Source: Halioxenophilus aromaticivorans (GTDB taxonomy: Bacteria; Pseudomonadota; Gammaproteobacteria; Pseudomonadales; Cellvibrionaceae). From it: a DNA stretch of 64,000 bases. Every line of letters starts with the position of its first letter. The stretch's first letter is position 1. A model generated the notes under the pieces. It did no database searches. It saw nothing but the letters and a program-made list of their open reading frames with translations, and was not told the origin of the DNA. Positions 16,003 through 25,114 of this stretch are shown piece by piece. The position numbers and the translations under genes were made by a program. Location: assembly GCF_042850945.1 (NCBI RefSeq), contig NZ_AP031496.1:5704001-5768000 (forward strand). Direction: 5' to 3'.

Positions 16003-16899
16003 ATGAGTACAATCAGCAGCGCTCATTTACGCCCACTGGCAACCTTTGCCACGGTAGTGGAGTGCGGCAGCTTTGCCAAGGCGGCCAGAATGCTCAACAG
16101 TAGCCGATCTCGGGTTAGCGAACAGATCACCAAATTGGAAGAAGACTTGGGAGTGCGCTTGTTACAGAGGTCTACCCGGCAACTCAGCATCACGCTAGAA
16201 GGCCAGCAAGTCTATGAGCAGGCCCGGCAGCTTGCACCGGTGATACAAGGGGTAGAATCCATACTAAACCCGGCTCAACCCAGCGGCAGGGTTGCCATAA
16301 CCATGACCCACGACATCGCCCACAAATTTCTACTGCCCATCTTGGACGATTTTAAAAACGCCTATCCCAAGGTGGAATTGGATTTAGTGTTGGACGATGC
16401 CCGGGTGGATATGATCGCCGAGCAGATCGACTTAGCCATTCGAATAGGTATTCCCAGGGACGAATCTCTGGTTGCACGTGTTATGCACGAGGAAAAGTTT
16501 AGCCTTTTCGCCAGTAGTACCTTCGCTGAGCAACATGGGCCCTTTAAAACCGTCAGCCAACTAGAAAAACTGCCCTGGGTGGTATTAAACCAAGCCAGTC
16601 ACAATGCCATTTTGCATTTACAACAAAGAGGCAAAAGCATCGTTGTTAGGCCACAGCATTACACAGGCTGCAATTCCCCATTGATGGTGCAACAAATGGT
16701 ACTGGCCGGGCTTGGCGTCGGTGCGTTATTGCCCGGTACCGTGAAAGCCGAGTTAGCATCCGGCAACTTGGTGCAGGTTCTTCCGTCGGTCACCAGTGAA
16801 TCGGTGGTATTTTCACTGGTGTATCCTTCTCGGCGCCAAGTACCGGCAAGAACCAGAGCATTAATAGATTTTATATTGGGTGCCAAGGTATTTGGGTAG
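16003..16899 (+). CDS. LysR-family transcriptional regulator
   Basis: The 298-aa protein has an N-terminal winged helix-turn-helix (LATFATVVECGSFAKAARML, then SRSRVSEQITKLEEDLGVRL) and a LysR substrate-binding domain from ~residue 90. GGGAG lies 8 bases before the ATG. It is divergent from the qorB-like gene and probably controls it, perhaps in response to quinones or other electrophiles, as related pairs do. The effector is inferred only from the neighbour. Confidence 0.85.
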   Translation: MSTISSAHLRPLATFATVVECGSFAKAARMLNSSRSRVSEQITKLEEDLGVRLLQRSTRQLSITLEGQQVYEQARQLAPVIQGVESILNPAQPSGRVAITMTHDIAHKFLLPILDDFKNAYPKVELDLVLDDARVDMIAEQIDLAIRIGIPRDESLVARVMHEEKFSLFASSTFAEQHGPFKTVSQLEKLPWVVLNQASHNAILHLQQRGKSIVVRPQHYTGCNSPLMVQQMVLAGLGVGALLPGTVKAELASGNLVQVLPSVTSESVVFSLVYPSRRQVPARTRALIDFILGAKVFG

Positions 16900-17638
16900 G
16901 AGATAGAGCGTCGCCAATGTCGGCCCTCTGCCACCAATCACACTCACTTCACTTGGTGATTTTCAATGCCATTAATATAATTGCGTGGCGCCAACCCGCT
17001 CAACTTAGCCAACTTTTGCCAAGCTAAAGCTTTCTCTAACACTGTTCACATCTTCCACTCAGATAATCTCTAAACAAATAAAGACCAGATCACAAAAAAT
17101 TCGTTTAAAAGATAATAGCTTGTATTTTCGAGGAGATCGCCGCCAAATAATATGTAATCTAGTTATGATAAATATTCATGCGCTCTGCCCTAGCAGAGCC
17201 CTTCAGTAGTACCACCCAAATGCCACTTATAAATCAACGTCCGCACATGAGAATGAATCAAGAAGCGACAGCTTAAGCGATTTTTTAAAAAAACAAAAAA
17301 ATGAAATTACTTTTATCTTGCCCTAGCAAATACCGATACTAAATGGAATGGCGACGGAGTATTAACAAAAAACACGACTCATTCATCATTATATTTAAAC
17401 CTACTTAGCAAAATATTAAATGGAGTGCTGATTCGTGAAAGCACCCATAAAACTCGTCACCTAGCATGCTACACGGCTCATAAATTCATTTCGTTGAATT
17501 TCACCGAGACAAGAAATAGAGCCTCTTCATCACTAACGTTACCTGCCCAATTAACGGTAGTAAAAAGCAGTTCAATTATTTTTCTAGAATTCTGTCACTC
17601 CAAAGGTGGCTGCAATTACTCTCTAAAGGTATATATCA
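16900..17638. other. Non-coding, AT-rich gap upstream of the PETase-like gene
   Basis: No convincing gene lies in these ~740 bases. A 78-codon frame at 17425-17661 has a biased, non-protein-like composition and overlaps the next start. The AT-rich stretch from ~17,080 to 17,420 may hold the promoter of the hydrolase gene. I cannot define a -10/-35 pair with confidence. Confidence 0.4.
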
Positions 17639-18532
17639 ATGGCTACAAAACAACCATTTAAGATTCTCTTGGCATGTGCTGTATTTGCAGCAACAATGAG
17701 CCCGGCTACTCAAGCGCAAACGACATGCCCGTCCGATGCCATCTGCCGAGATGACCTGGCACCGGGAAAGTATTCCGAGCGTGGTCCTTACGGTTACGAC
17801 AGCTACAGCATGCCTCTGTTTTCAACTCCTGGTGGCGCAACTGTATATTACCCTGAAGATGCTAAACCACCTTACTCCGTCATGGTATTTTGTCCTCCAT
17901 ATCTAACACAACAAATCGGTTTTAGAGAATGGGGACCTTTTTTTGCCTCACACGGGATAGTTACTGTTTTAATGGACACGACAACAATCTATGACCAAGT
18001 AGATTCGCGCTCCGATCAACAAGCAGAGGTGTTAGACGCGATGAAACTTGAACACACAAGACGAGATAGCCCTTTACTGGGAAATCTTGACCTAAATCGT
18101 TTTGGTGTCATCGGCTGGTCAATGGGCGGTGGTGCAAGCTGGATTAATTCTGTAGAGTATCCAGAATTGAGATCCGCTGTGACGCTTGCAGGCCATAACC
18201 AAACCTCATTAGACCCAGATTCCCGTGGACGCAACACTCGAATACCTACCATGATCTTTAACGGTGCATTGGACACCACTATTTTAGGCGGCTTGGGCCA
18301 GTCTGATGGCGTTTATGACAGCATTCCCGCGGGTACACCCAAAGCCTTTTATGAAGTCGCATCGTCCGGGCATTTCGACTGGGGTTATCCTACTCAAGCG
18401 AATGACTACGTTGCCGAACTAGCTTTAGCGTTCCAAAAAGCTTACTTAGATGGCGATTTACGGTGGGCACCGTTTATTGAGCGACCTCGCTTTGATGTTT
18501 CAGAGTATGAAGAGGAAGACATTCCTAATTAA
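17639..18532 (+). CDS. Secreted PETase-like alpha/beta hydrolase (polyester hydrolase family)
   Basis: The 297-aa protein has a signal peptide (hydrophobic residues 8-20, cleavage likely after TQAQ). The nucleophile motif is GWSMGGG with Ser161, exactly the PETase form. Asp212 (NGALDTT) and His245 (SSGHFDWG) fit the remaining triad. Tyr88 in CPPYLTQQ matches the oxyanion tyrosine of PETase. EWGPFFASHGI and DQVDSRSDQQ also align with PETase (WWGPRLASHGF, DQPSSRSSQQ). Differences: no cysteines near Asp212 and His245, so the PETase-specific active-site disulfide is absent, and LAGHNQTS stands where PETase has its mobile Trp185. It is likely a secreted esterase acting on polyesters or bulky esters. 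A foldase-like gene follows. Confidence 0.8.
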   Translation: MATKQPFKILLACAVFAATMSPATQAQTTCPSDAICRDDLAPGKYSERGPYGYDSYSMPLFSTPGGATVYYPEDAKPPYSVMVFCPPYLTQQIGFREWGPFFASHGIVTVLMDTTTIYDQVDSRSDQQAEVLDAMKLEHTRRDSPLLGNLDLNRFGVIGWSMGGGASWINSVEYPELRSAVTLAGHNQTSLDPDSRGRNTRIPTMIFNGALDTTILGGLGQSDGVYDSIPAGTPKAFYEVASSGHFDWGYPTQANDYVAELALAFQKAYLDGDLRWAPFIERPRFDVSEYEEEDIPN

Positions 18533-18621
18533 GCTTTTGTCGGTATTGGGTCGGGTTATTTAATCGCCTGGCCCGATGTACAACACTGGTTACGTTGTGA
18601 AATTTAACCTGAGGAGAAACA

Positions 18622-19407
18622 GTGAAATATATCACAACCATAATTTTCGCTACTGCTATCATCGCCGTTGCCATAGGCTCCAACAAGCATCTTAACAGTG
18701 CAGTTCAAAAGCCAGCCCCTCAGGCTGTCAGTTTACAAGAGGAGTCTATAGCTAACCAAACCAGTACATCTGTGATTAGTCAGCCAGCGAGCGCTCGTAA
18801 TAAGCGAACAACTTCTGTGGACGCTTCCAAAGAAGCAGAAACTGATGAGGCGATAGAAATAAGCAACCAAGATAAGATTATCGATCAAGCGGTTCAGCTA
18901 TTTCCATTGAATGATTCCGATGAAATCGAGCTGAATGACCACTCCAAGAATTATCTTAACCAAATATACAATGCCCTCGCCAGCCGAAATAGAGATAGTC
19001 GATCAAACGAGGCCACATTGGCAGAGCTGCAGTCTCAACTGGAAAAGCAGCTGCCCGATAAGGTCTCAACTGAAGCATCGGCATTGGTAGGAAACTACTT
19101 CGCTTACCGCCAAGCAGAGCAGAAAATACTGGTCCCGGAGCTAAGCGGAGAAGATTTAAAAGCCTATTTTTTACAAACCAAACAGCTTAGACGAGCCTAC
19201 TTAGGAGAAGAAATTGCTCAACTGTTATTTAATCAGGAAGAGCAAATGACACACTACATCATAGACTCACAAATCGTTCAGAGCGACGACACTCTTAGCC
19301 GAGAAGAGAAACAGGAGCGCATGAATCAACTTCAGGTTGCATATAATGAAGTTTCCGGAATAAATAAGCGTAATAAAACAAATAAAGAACTCAACGCGCG
19401 GGAATAG
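18622..19407 (+). CDS. Lipase-foldase (Lif/LimA)-like periplasmic chaperone
   Basis: The 261-aa product has an N-terminal TM anchor (residues 3-19) and a Ser/Thr-rich linker, then an all-helical domain. LRRAYLGEEIAQLLFNQEEQ (189-208) and SDDTLSREEKQ (221-231) match the C-terminal signature of lipase-specific foldases. The classical RxxFDY steric motif is not seen; the corresponding place around residues 105-120 reads HSKNYLNQIYNAL. The GTG start has GAGGAG upstream. It lies 89 bases behind the PETase-like hydrolase on the same strand, suggesting that it folds this enzyme in the periplasm before export. It is shorter than typical foldases (~340 aa). Confidence 0.7.
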   Translation: MKYITTIIFATAIIAVAIGSNKHLNSAVQKPAPQAVSLQEESIANQTSTSVISQPASARNKRTTSVDASKEAETDEAIEISNQDKIIDQAVQLFPLNDSDEIELNDHSKNYLNQIYNALASRNRDSRSNEATLAELQSQLEKQLPDKVSTEASALVGNYFAYRQAEQKILVPELSGEDLKAYFLQTKQLRRAYLGEEIAQLLFNQEEQMTHYIIDSQIVQSDDTLSREEKQERMNQLQVAYNEVSGINKRNKTNKELNARE

Positions 19408-19480
19408 AAGTAGCGAGCTTACACGTAGCCGAAGCTAGACCAGCAAAGATATATTGGGTTTAATATGCCGCCTTAGAAAC

Positions 19481-19530
19481 GGGCGTCTTGCACCGTATAG
19501 CTTTTTAATAATAGCAGGCAAGACACCCAC
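19481..19530. repeat. Repeat pair in L-R order
   Basis: GGGCGTCTTG (19481-19490) and CAAGACACCCAC (19519-19530) are inverted, but the order is opposite to the other sites. With the 28-base AT-rich loop it can form a hairpin and may serve as terminator between the convergent foldase and VCBS genes. Confidence 0.65.
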
Positions 19531-19537
19531 GGCATCG

Positions 19538-20899
19538 CTATCTACGCTGCCTTGGTCGAGGCCTGCTGTATTTGAACGTCAAGTTTAATTTCGCTGTTTT
19601 TTTGCTACTTACATACAACTGCTCGGCTCCTCCGAAGCCAGCGTTTGCGAAAACTAGGTCTGGCCTACGATCGCCATCAATATCACCAACTTCCGCATCG
19701 AAACTGGGGTCTAAAATCTCCGGTAAATACACATGGGTCATATCGACGAAAATTCCATTGCCCGCATTGATATAACAGCGGTTTTGCTCGCCAAGAAGTA
19801 TGTGTGGCGGCTCTCCGGATCTCTCGCCTGCGTTCGCAATGACCGCATCTAGCCAGCCGTCGTGGTTCAAATCCACTATATCCACATCAATACTTGTATC
19901 CGCTAATTTAGGTAAATTGGTGCCGGTAACGTCGGTATAAAATCCATGACCATCATTAAAATACAACCTATTTTGCTGACTTCTGCTGTTGGTTACGAAT
20001 ATATCTTTATCGCCGTCGCGGTCCATATCTGCTAATACGATATGCCTGCTAGCATCGCTTATCGGCGGGAGCCTAGTATCTGTTTCATCAACAAAATAAC
20101 CTCCACCTGTGTTTACCAGAACTTTATTCTGCCCATCATTTGATGAGACTAGGTCTTTATCGCCATCATTATCAATATCGCCGAAACTAAAACCGGTGGT
20201 TTGATCCAACGCACTGGGCAACCTTAGGTTAGTTTCATCAGTAAATTGACCAGTACCATCGTTAATGAATAGCCTATTCTGCGCGCCTATACCCCCTGGG
20301 ATCGGTAGCTCATTAGCAAGGAGAATATCCTTATCGCCATCCTGATCTAGATCGAAGAAATTGACTTCCAAACTGACATCGTCCAATGGGTTAAAAGGAG
20401 GCGGCGGTAAGGCTTCCGAGCTAATGTCGATAAAGCTGCCATAGCCATCGTTCAGCAGCAGTTGAGTTGGGCCAACGTTGGCGATTACAGCATCTACAAA
20501 ACCATCGCCATTAATATCCGCAAAATCCACATCTACGCTACTGTTTGCTATCTGAGGTAACCGGATAATAGTTTCATCTTCGAATAGGCCATCGCCGGAA
20601 TTTATTAAGAGTCTATTTTGAACACCCACAAAGCCCGCGGTACCCTCTGCCACAAAGATGTCTTTGTCACCGTCATTATCAACATCTACCAGATCAAGAT
20701 CAAAGCTGTCTGCAGAGTTCTCATTTGGATCCATAGGCAGCAATAAAGTGCTGTCCAGGTACAAAGGAAGTGATGTTGGGTGCCATCCTTTATGAGAGCT
20801 CTTTTCAAACACCTCAGTAGAAACGCCCTCAGCCAACGAGGCATCGACAAATAATAAAACACTCGCAAAGACCACAGCATTACCTGCACGTGAGCGCAT
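19538..20899 (-). CDS. Secreted VCBS/FG-GAP repeat protein
   Basis: Start ATG 20899 is chosen because GGAGGAG lies 7 bases upstream and a signal peptide follows (GNAVVFASVLLFVDASLAEG); an open frame reaches back to 20995. The 453-aa product carries about seven VCBS/FG-GAP repeats, each with a calcium-loop motif such as DVDNDGDKDIFVA, DINGDGFVDAVIA and DLDQDGDKDILLA. The predicted fold is a secreted beta-propeller. The C-terminus is basic (RPRPRQRR) and has no sorting signal. Its binding target is unknown. Confidence 0.85.
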   Translation of the reverse strand: MRSRAGNAVVFASVLLFVDASLAEGVSTEVFEKSSHKGWHPTSLPLYLDSTLLLPMDPNENSADSFDLDLVDVDNDGDKDIFVAEGTAGFVGVQNRLLINSGDGLFEDETIIRLPQIANSSVDVDFADINGDGFVDAVIANVGPTQLLLNDGYGSFIDISSEALPPPPFNPLDDVSLEVNFFDLDQDGDKDILLANELPIPGGIGAQNRLFINDGTGQFTDETNLRLPSALDQTTGFSFGDIDNDGDKDLVSSNDGQNKVLVNTGGGYFVDETDTRLPPISDASRHIVLADMDRDGDKDIFVTNSRSQQNRLYFNDGHGFYTDVTGTNLPKLADTSIDVDIVDLNHDGWLDAVIANAGERSGEPPHILLGEQNRCYINAGNGIFVDMTHVYLPEILDPSFDAEVGDIDGDRRPDLVFANAGFGGAEQLYVSSKKTAKLNLTFKYSRPRPRQRR

Positions 20900-21282
20900 A
20901 ATAATCTCCTCCAGGATAATTGAAGTAACAGCATGAAAGTTATTTTTTTGCGCATAACGCAGAGCGCCCAACCCAGTTATTTTATTTATTCCCATATAAA
21001 ATATGGCCAGAACACATGCGCTATTTATTTGGAGTGCTTTGTTTAGTACTGAAGTCCCACTTAGGTTGCCATCCCGTTATACGCCATTCGGCATTAATCT
21101 CGTTATACGCATACTGCGAATCTTCCTGTCTGTCGCAAAGGATATAGTCAAGATTCCTATCAAGACACCCAAATACGTTTTACCCATATATGTATTGATA
21201 GGAAATCGCCGAATAACTTCGGTATAGCGCGTGTCCATGCTCGAAGCAAAGTATCCGAAGCCCCTTACCTACTTAGATAGGG
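20900..21282. other. Non-coding gap with the last repeat arm
   Basis: The promoter region of the VCBS gene lies at the left side. CAAGACACCCA at 21171-21181 is the rightmost family member I found. Nothing else is recognisable. Confidence 0.4.
21171..21181. repeat. R arm, right limit of the repeat-bearing region
   Basis: CAAGACACCCA, single arm. I noticed no further copies from here to 64,000. Confidence 0.55.
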
Positions 21283-22503
21283 TCATAGCGAGCTTTTGGC
21301 GATTGGATTTTTTAGCACTGTTTTTTTGGACACGGTCTCGTGTGAGAATACCCAGCACCCATCCGAATATTCCGTGAAGGGCCCTATTCTATATCGGACA
21401 AGGCGATTACGGCGCCGCGGCTCACGGCCTCCAATAAAGCTACGATCTTTCAGCCCGGCCGGTATCTCGTTCCAATCCATTCTGTTGCCATCAAAGCGGT
21501 AGATGCCGTGCTTGTAGTCGAAATAGAGCAGCTCCTGTTCAAACGGGACGAGCTTAAGCGGCGTCGGTATGCCCGAGGTGACCTAAATATTCAGATGCGG
21601 CTCCAGTGGAAGCACGAGGTGATTATTAAAGCGGTGCAACGCGTAGTCGGAGGCTAGGATGATTTCACCTCGAAACCACGCTGCCGATAGAAAGCTCGCC
21701 ATTTCCGTGCAAGTGGCTTGGCGTACAAGCGACCCGACTACCGAACCAACGTAGAGTAACCCATCGCAACCATAAACCCAGAGCTCCCCCGAAGAATCGG
21801 CAAACAGCCCCGTTGGCCGACCTTCGGTTTGTGGTTGCAGCGGGGTTAGACCACCCGCGTCAAGTTGCAGCACCTGGAATTAATGGGTAGCGGCACGGCC
21901 CTGCTGGCCCGCCTGATTGGCCTCGATGACCGCCATCATATCTTCTATGGACATGCCATCCTGCAGGGCGCCGGGCTGGAAAGCAGGTGGCGGATCGCTG
22001 CGACACAATAGCGCCGCATCACCACCGGCGAGCTCGGCAACAGCAACAACCCGCGTCCGAGGGGTGATTCCCTCAACAGCACCAACCATGGGCACCGCCT
22101 CCCAACACTCACCATCGCAAGAAATATAAAGTTGTGCGCCATCTCCGCCCACCACAATCTGCTCTGGGCTTGAGCAAATGGCCCAGGTCTGCCCGCGCCC
22201 GCCTGGGCCTGCCAAGCCGGCTCCGGGAATCACGCTACGGGATACGCCTTCGGCGGTGGTGGTACAAACATCGCCCTCGTTACTGAGCGCCATAAGCACA
22301 GGCATGGCGCCCTCGCGCATCGCCGGGCGATAACACAGGCTAACGATTTCCCGCTCAATGTCGATGCGCTGCCAAGCCTGTGGCGAGCGCGCGTTGTATT
22401 CGAGCAGGATTGAGAAGGGATCGTCGAGATCTGGATCGGCAACCACAACGGCAAACCGTTCTGGGGAGCTGGCCGCAGCTACTTGCAAAGTCGGGGTCCA
22501 CAT
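21283..22503 (-). pseudogene. Beta-propeller-like gene with two in-frame stop codons
   Basis: One continuous frame runs from ATG 22503 to 21283, interrupted by TAA (21880-21882) and TAG (21583-21585) without any frame change. The pieces read on naturally: ...GRAATH-stop-FQVLQLDAGG... and ...EPHLNI-stop-VTSGIPTPLK. The ~405-residue product would have repeated sheets (WAICSSPEQIVVGGDGAQLY, GLFADSSGELWVYGCDGLLY) like a propeller. GC content is visibly higher than its neighbours, suggesting transfer. It was probably intact recently, since no indels have accumulated. I do not recognise the family. The last ~25 codons may be run-on sequence. Confidence 0.65.
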
Positions 22504-23038
22504 GGGTTAGTCCTTTTTAATCGCGATAGCCGTGCCGAGGCAACTTGCACTTTTCGGGGCAGAAACGGGCAAGTCCGAGAAAGCCAATCGTACACGTATG
22601 ATGGCGCTCAGCCAGCCCGGCCGTTAAGTCTATCGACATCAAATCGCTTAACAATATCATTCTGCCGGATAAGAAATTTTGGCTGTGTATCGGCCCCTCC
22701 TCTTCACCTAGCGTTTGCTATGAATCCGCAATGCTATGGATCAGACAGGACAAGCTAGGGCAGCTATAAAAGCATCGCCAGTCCAGTCGCTCGGGTACCG
22801 CCTCCTAACATTCTGCACGATCCTAGGTAAGTTCGACCATAAAACCAATCCTTTAGCAAAGGATCTCGAGAGAGGTCACGACACTCGTACACTCCGCATC
22901 ATTATCGAAACGTGGGAACCTTTATACTTTGCTCAAGATAGTTGAATTTAAGTTATAACAACATTTGCAATGCCGGCTAGCGACTGACTGCCACTCTGTG
23001 ACATGATTAGCGTCAGCCATAAAAGGAATTTTCTCGGT
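22504..23038. other. Non-coding gap
   Basis: Short frames occur on the plus strand (22483-22758, 22736-22945), but none has a ribosome binding site or protein-like composition. AAGGAA before 23039 is the only signal I assign. Confidence 0.4.
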
Positions 23039-24100
23039 ATGACTCCTAAATTGATCTTCGCCAGCGTCGCAACCTCTACGATGATGCTTTTGTTACTCGG
23101 CTGCTCGGATGACAGCGGTACTATGCAAGCAGCGCAGTCACAACAAAAGGCCCCATGCCAAGAAGCAATACCACAATGGTGGCGGAACAGCAGCTTTAAC
23201 GATGGCCAAGATTTGTCTTTTTATCACTTAGCCAATTACTTTACTGAATTCCGTGAAGCGGAACAGAACCTTTGCCTGGACCCAGGGGCCGATTTAAATC
23301 AATTACTCAGCTCGGGCTTAAGCGTTGATGCAGCCGATGCCAGCGGTAGAACTGCTTTAATGCAAGCTTTGATCTTTCACGAAGGACAGCAGCCAACACA
23401 GTTTATAGATTGGTTACTAAATAATGGCGCAGCCGTAAACCAGGCCGATAACAATGGGGTAACCGCTTTGTATTTTAGTCCTAACGGGGTTATTACCGAG
23501 TTGTTGATAAACCATAACGCCGAAGTTAAACACCGAGATGCGAACGGCAGAACGCCGTTTATGGCTAGGCTCGCGGGCAATGGCATCACCGAAGAAGAAA
23601 CGCAGCTATTGTTATCACAGGGCGCCGAGGTTAATGCAAAAGATAAATACGGGCTAACGCCGCTGCTATATTTAACTTCACAATCCAGCACAGCCGTTTC
23701 ACCTAAAAGCATCGTAGGGGTATTAGTACAAAACGGCGCAGACATTGCCACTACCGATGAACAAGGCGCAACCGCATTAATGCGCGCTACCTACGCAGTG
23801 GAGTTCTCTGCATTGGCCGAAGCTCTAATCGAAGCTGGTATCGATGTGAATGCAACCGACAACAACGGCAGAACAGTTCTTTTTTATATCGTCACTAAAT
23901 TTGGCGATTTCTATCAACGAAATAGCGACATTGCACCCGGTGACAGCCGCAACCTAAGGCCCATTTTGGATTTGTTAAAGCAAGCCGATTTGGATTTCAA
24001 TATCGCTGACGACGATGGGTATACGGCGATAAATTACGCGCTGAAAGCAGACAATACCAATATCGCCAGTTTGCTAGAAGAATATGGCGCAACGCCCTAA
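23039..24100 (+). CDS. Ankyrin-repeat lipoprotein
   Basis: Start ATG 23039 has AAGGAA upstream and gives a clean lipoprotein signal (MLLLLGC, lipidated Cys ~23); an in-frame ATG at 23003 would extend it without a binding site. The 353-aa protein has about seven ankyrin units, recognisable by the (D/N)xxGxT turn: DASGRTALMQAL, DNNGVTALYF, DANGRTPFMARL, DKYGLTPLLYL, DEQGATALMRA, DNNGRTVLFYI and DDDGYTAINYAL. It is predicted to be anchored in the cell envelope and to act through protein-protein contacts. The gene is monocistronic as far as visible. Confidence 0.85.
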   Translation: MTPKLIFASVATSTMMLLLLGCSDDSGTMQAAQSQQKAPCQEAIPQWWRNSSFNDGQDLSFYHLANYFTEFREAEQNLCLDPGADLNQLLSSGLSVDAADASGRTALMQALIFHEGQQPTQFIDWLLNNGAAVNQADNNGVTALYFSPNGVITELLINHNAEVKHRDANGRTPFMARLAGNGITEEETQLLLSQGAEVNAKDKYGLTPLLYLTSQSSTAVSPKSIVGVLVQNGADIATTDEQGATALMRATYAVEFSALAEALIEAGIDVNATDNNGRTVLFYIVTKFGDFYQRNSDIAPGDSRNLRPILDLLKQADLDFNIADDDGYTAINYALKADNTNIASLLEEYGATP

Positions 24101-24249
24101 TCGAAAATCTGGCCATACATTGAGAACATGGATCAGCAAAAATACCCGCCTGGGACCACCGATCGCCGCAGTTTTTGCCTTTGACAGGGCGATACAGGCG
24201 ACTAAATCACTCACCGCCTGAACCAATTCTCTTACTGTTTACTAAGACC

Positions 24250-24939
24250 CTAGAGCTTATCCCGACACTCACTTTCGTTTACGCTCACTTCATTTTTCTT
24301 TATGCTCTGCTTGCCTTCAGGCACGGCCACTGAGTGAAAAAGAGGCATGGACTGATTGACGTAATACATTGCCAGATCCAAGACTTTGTCATCGATACAT
24401 TGCATTAAGTCTTTAAAAACAGTCGGCTCAGCTTTCTTCTTAACTTTCTTTTTGGTTATGCTAGTTTTGACTCGAGCTATTTTGAAGTAATACCTAGATT
24501 CTTCCGCCACTCTAGTTGGCTGATCCGTTAAAGTAAAAACCAATGTTGACATCGCCCAGCGGTTAAAATTATTACCGAAGATACCGCTACCGGGCAAATA
24601 ATAGCTGCAGTACATACCAGCGCACTCTTGGCTGTTTTTTATGTGTAAGTAGTGCACTGGCTTACCATCCTGAGGAACATCTTTCACATCAAAATAAACA
24701 TTACTATTGGATTTAGATTTTACGTACTCTGTTACAGCTTGCGAACGAGAGTAGCCCAACTCGATGTTATCCTTGGCAGAATCAAATACGGTTAATCCCG
24801 CCCACTGAACCATAAATGTATCATCTAAGTTATTAACAACAACCACTCGGTCACCTTCATTAAAATTAAGTGGTGCGTTGGTGGTTGCACAGGATGGCAG
24901 CAACGAGGCCACCAAAAGAATAAAGAACAGCTTTCTCAT
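24250..24939 (-). CDS. Hypothetical lipoprotein, 229 aa
   Basis: The N-terminus has a lipoprotein signal (FFILLVASLLPSCATT, lipidated Cys ~17). The body has an SH3-like beginning (FNEGDRVVVVNNLDDTFMVQW) and a very basic segment (KKKVKKK) near residue 160. Three or more cysteines lie in the mature part, including CAGMYC. I know no family for it. It lies leftward, 175 bases behind the FG-GAP protein gene, with a strong hairpin between them, so it is probably transcribed separately. Confidence 0.65.
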   Translation of the reverse strand: MRKLFFILLVASLLPSCATTNAPLNFNEGDRVVVVNNLDDTFMVQWAGLTVFDSAKDNIELGYSRSQAVTEYVKSKSNSNVYFDVKDVPQDGKPVHYLHIKNSQECAGMYCSYYLPGSGIFGNNFNRWAMSTLVFTLTDQPTRVAEESRYYFKIARVKTSITKKKVKKKAEPTVFKDLMQCIDDKVLDLAMYYVNQSMPLFHSVAVPEGKQSIKKNEVSVNESECRDKL

Positions 24940-25081
24940 AGGTTTATTCCACTTCTGTTTTTATTGAATACTGAAGTTAACAAATTATGTTGTTTTATGG
25001 GACTCGCAGCCTGCGTACATTTTGCACAGGCGCACTAGGATTTATTACGATTAATAGGATGTTAGTGCTTTTGTAATATCG

Positions 25082-25103
25082 AACGCCGCATCGTAGCGGC
25101 GTT
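25082..25103. terminator. GC-rich hairpin behind the FG-GAP gene
   Basis: AACGCCGC (25082-25089) and GCGGCGTT (25096-25103) form a perfect 8-bp stem with a 6-base loop, 11 bases past the stop of the leftward gene at 25115. A T run follows only on the plus side, so it is a weak terminator candidate for the leftward gene. Confidence 0.4.
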
Positions 25104-25114
25104 TTCTAGAAATA

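Noticed and set aside
17425..17661. 78-codon frame before the PETase-like gene
   Set aside because: Composition unlike a protein, overlaps the next start, no binding site.
22483..22945. Two overlapping plus-strand frames between the decayed propeller gene and the ankyrin gene
   Set aside because: No binding site, no recognisable motif, one of them overlaps the start of the pseudogene on the other strand.
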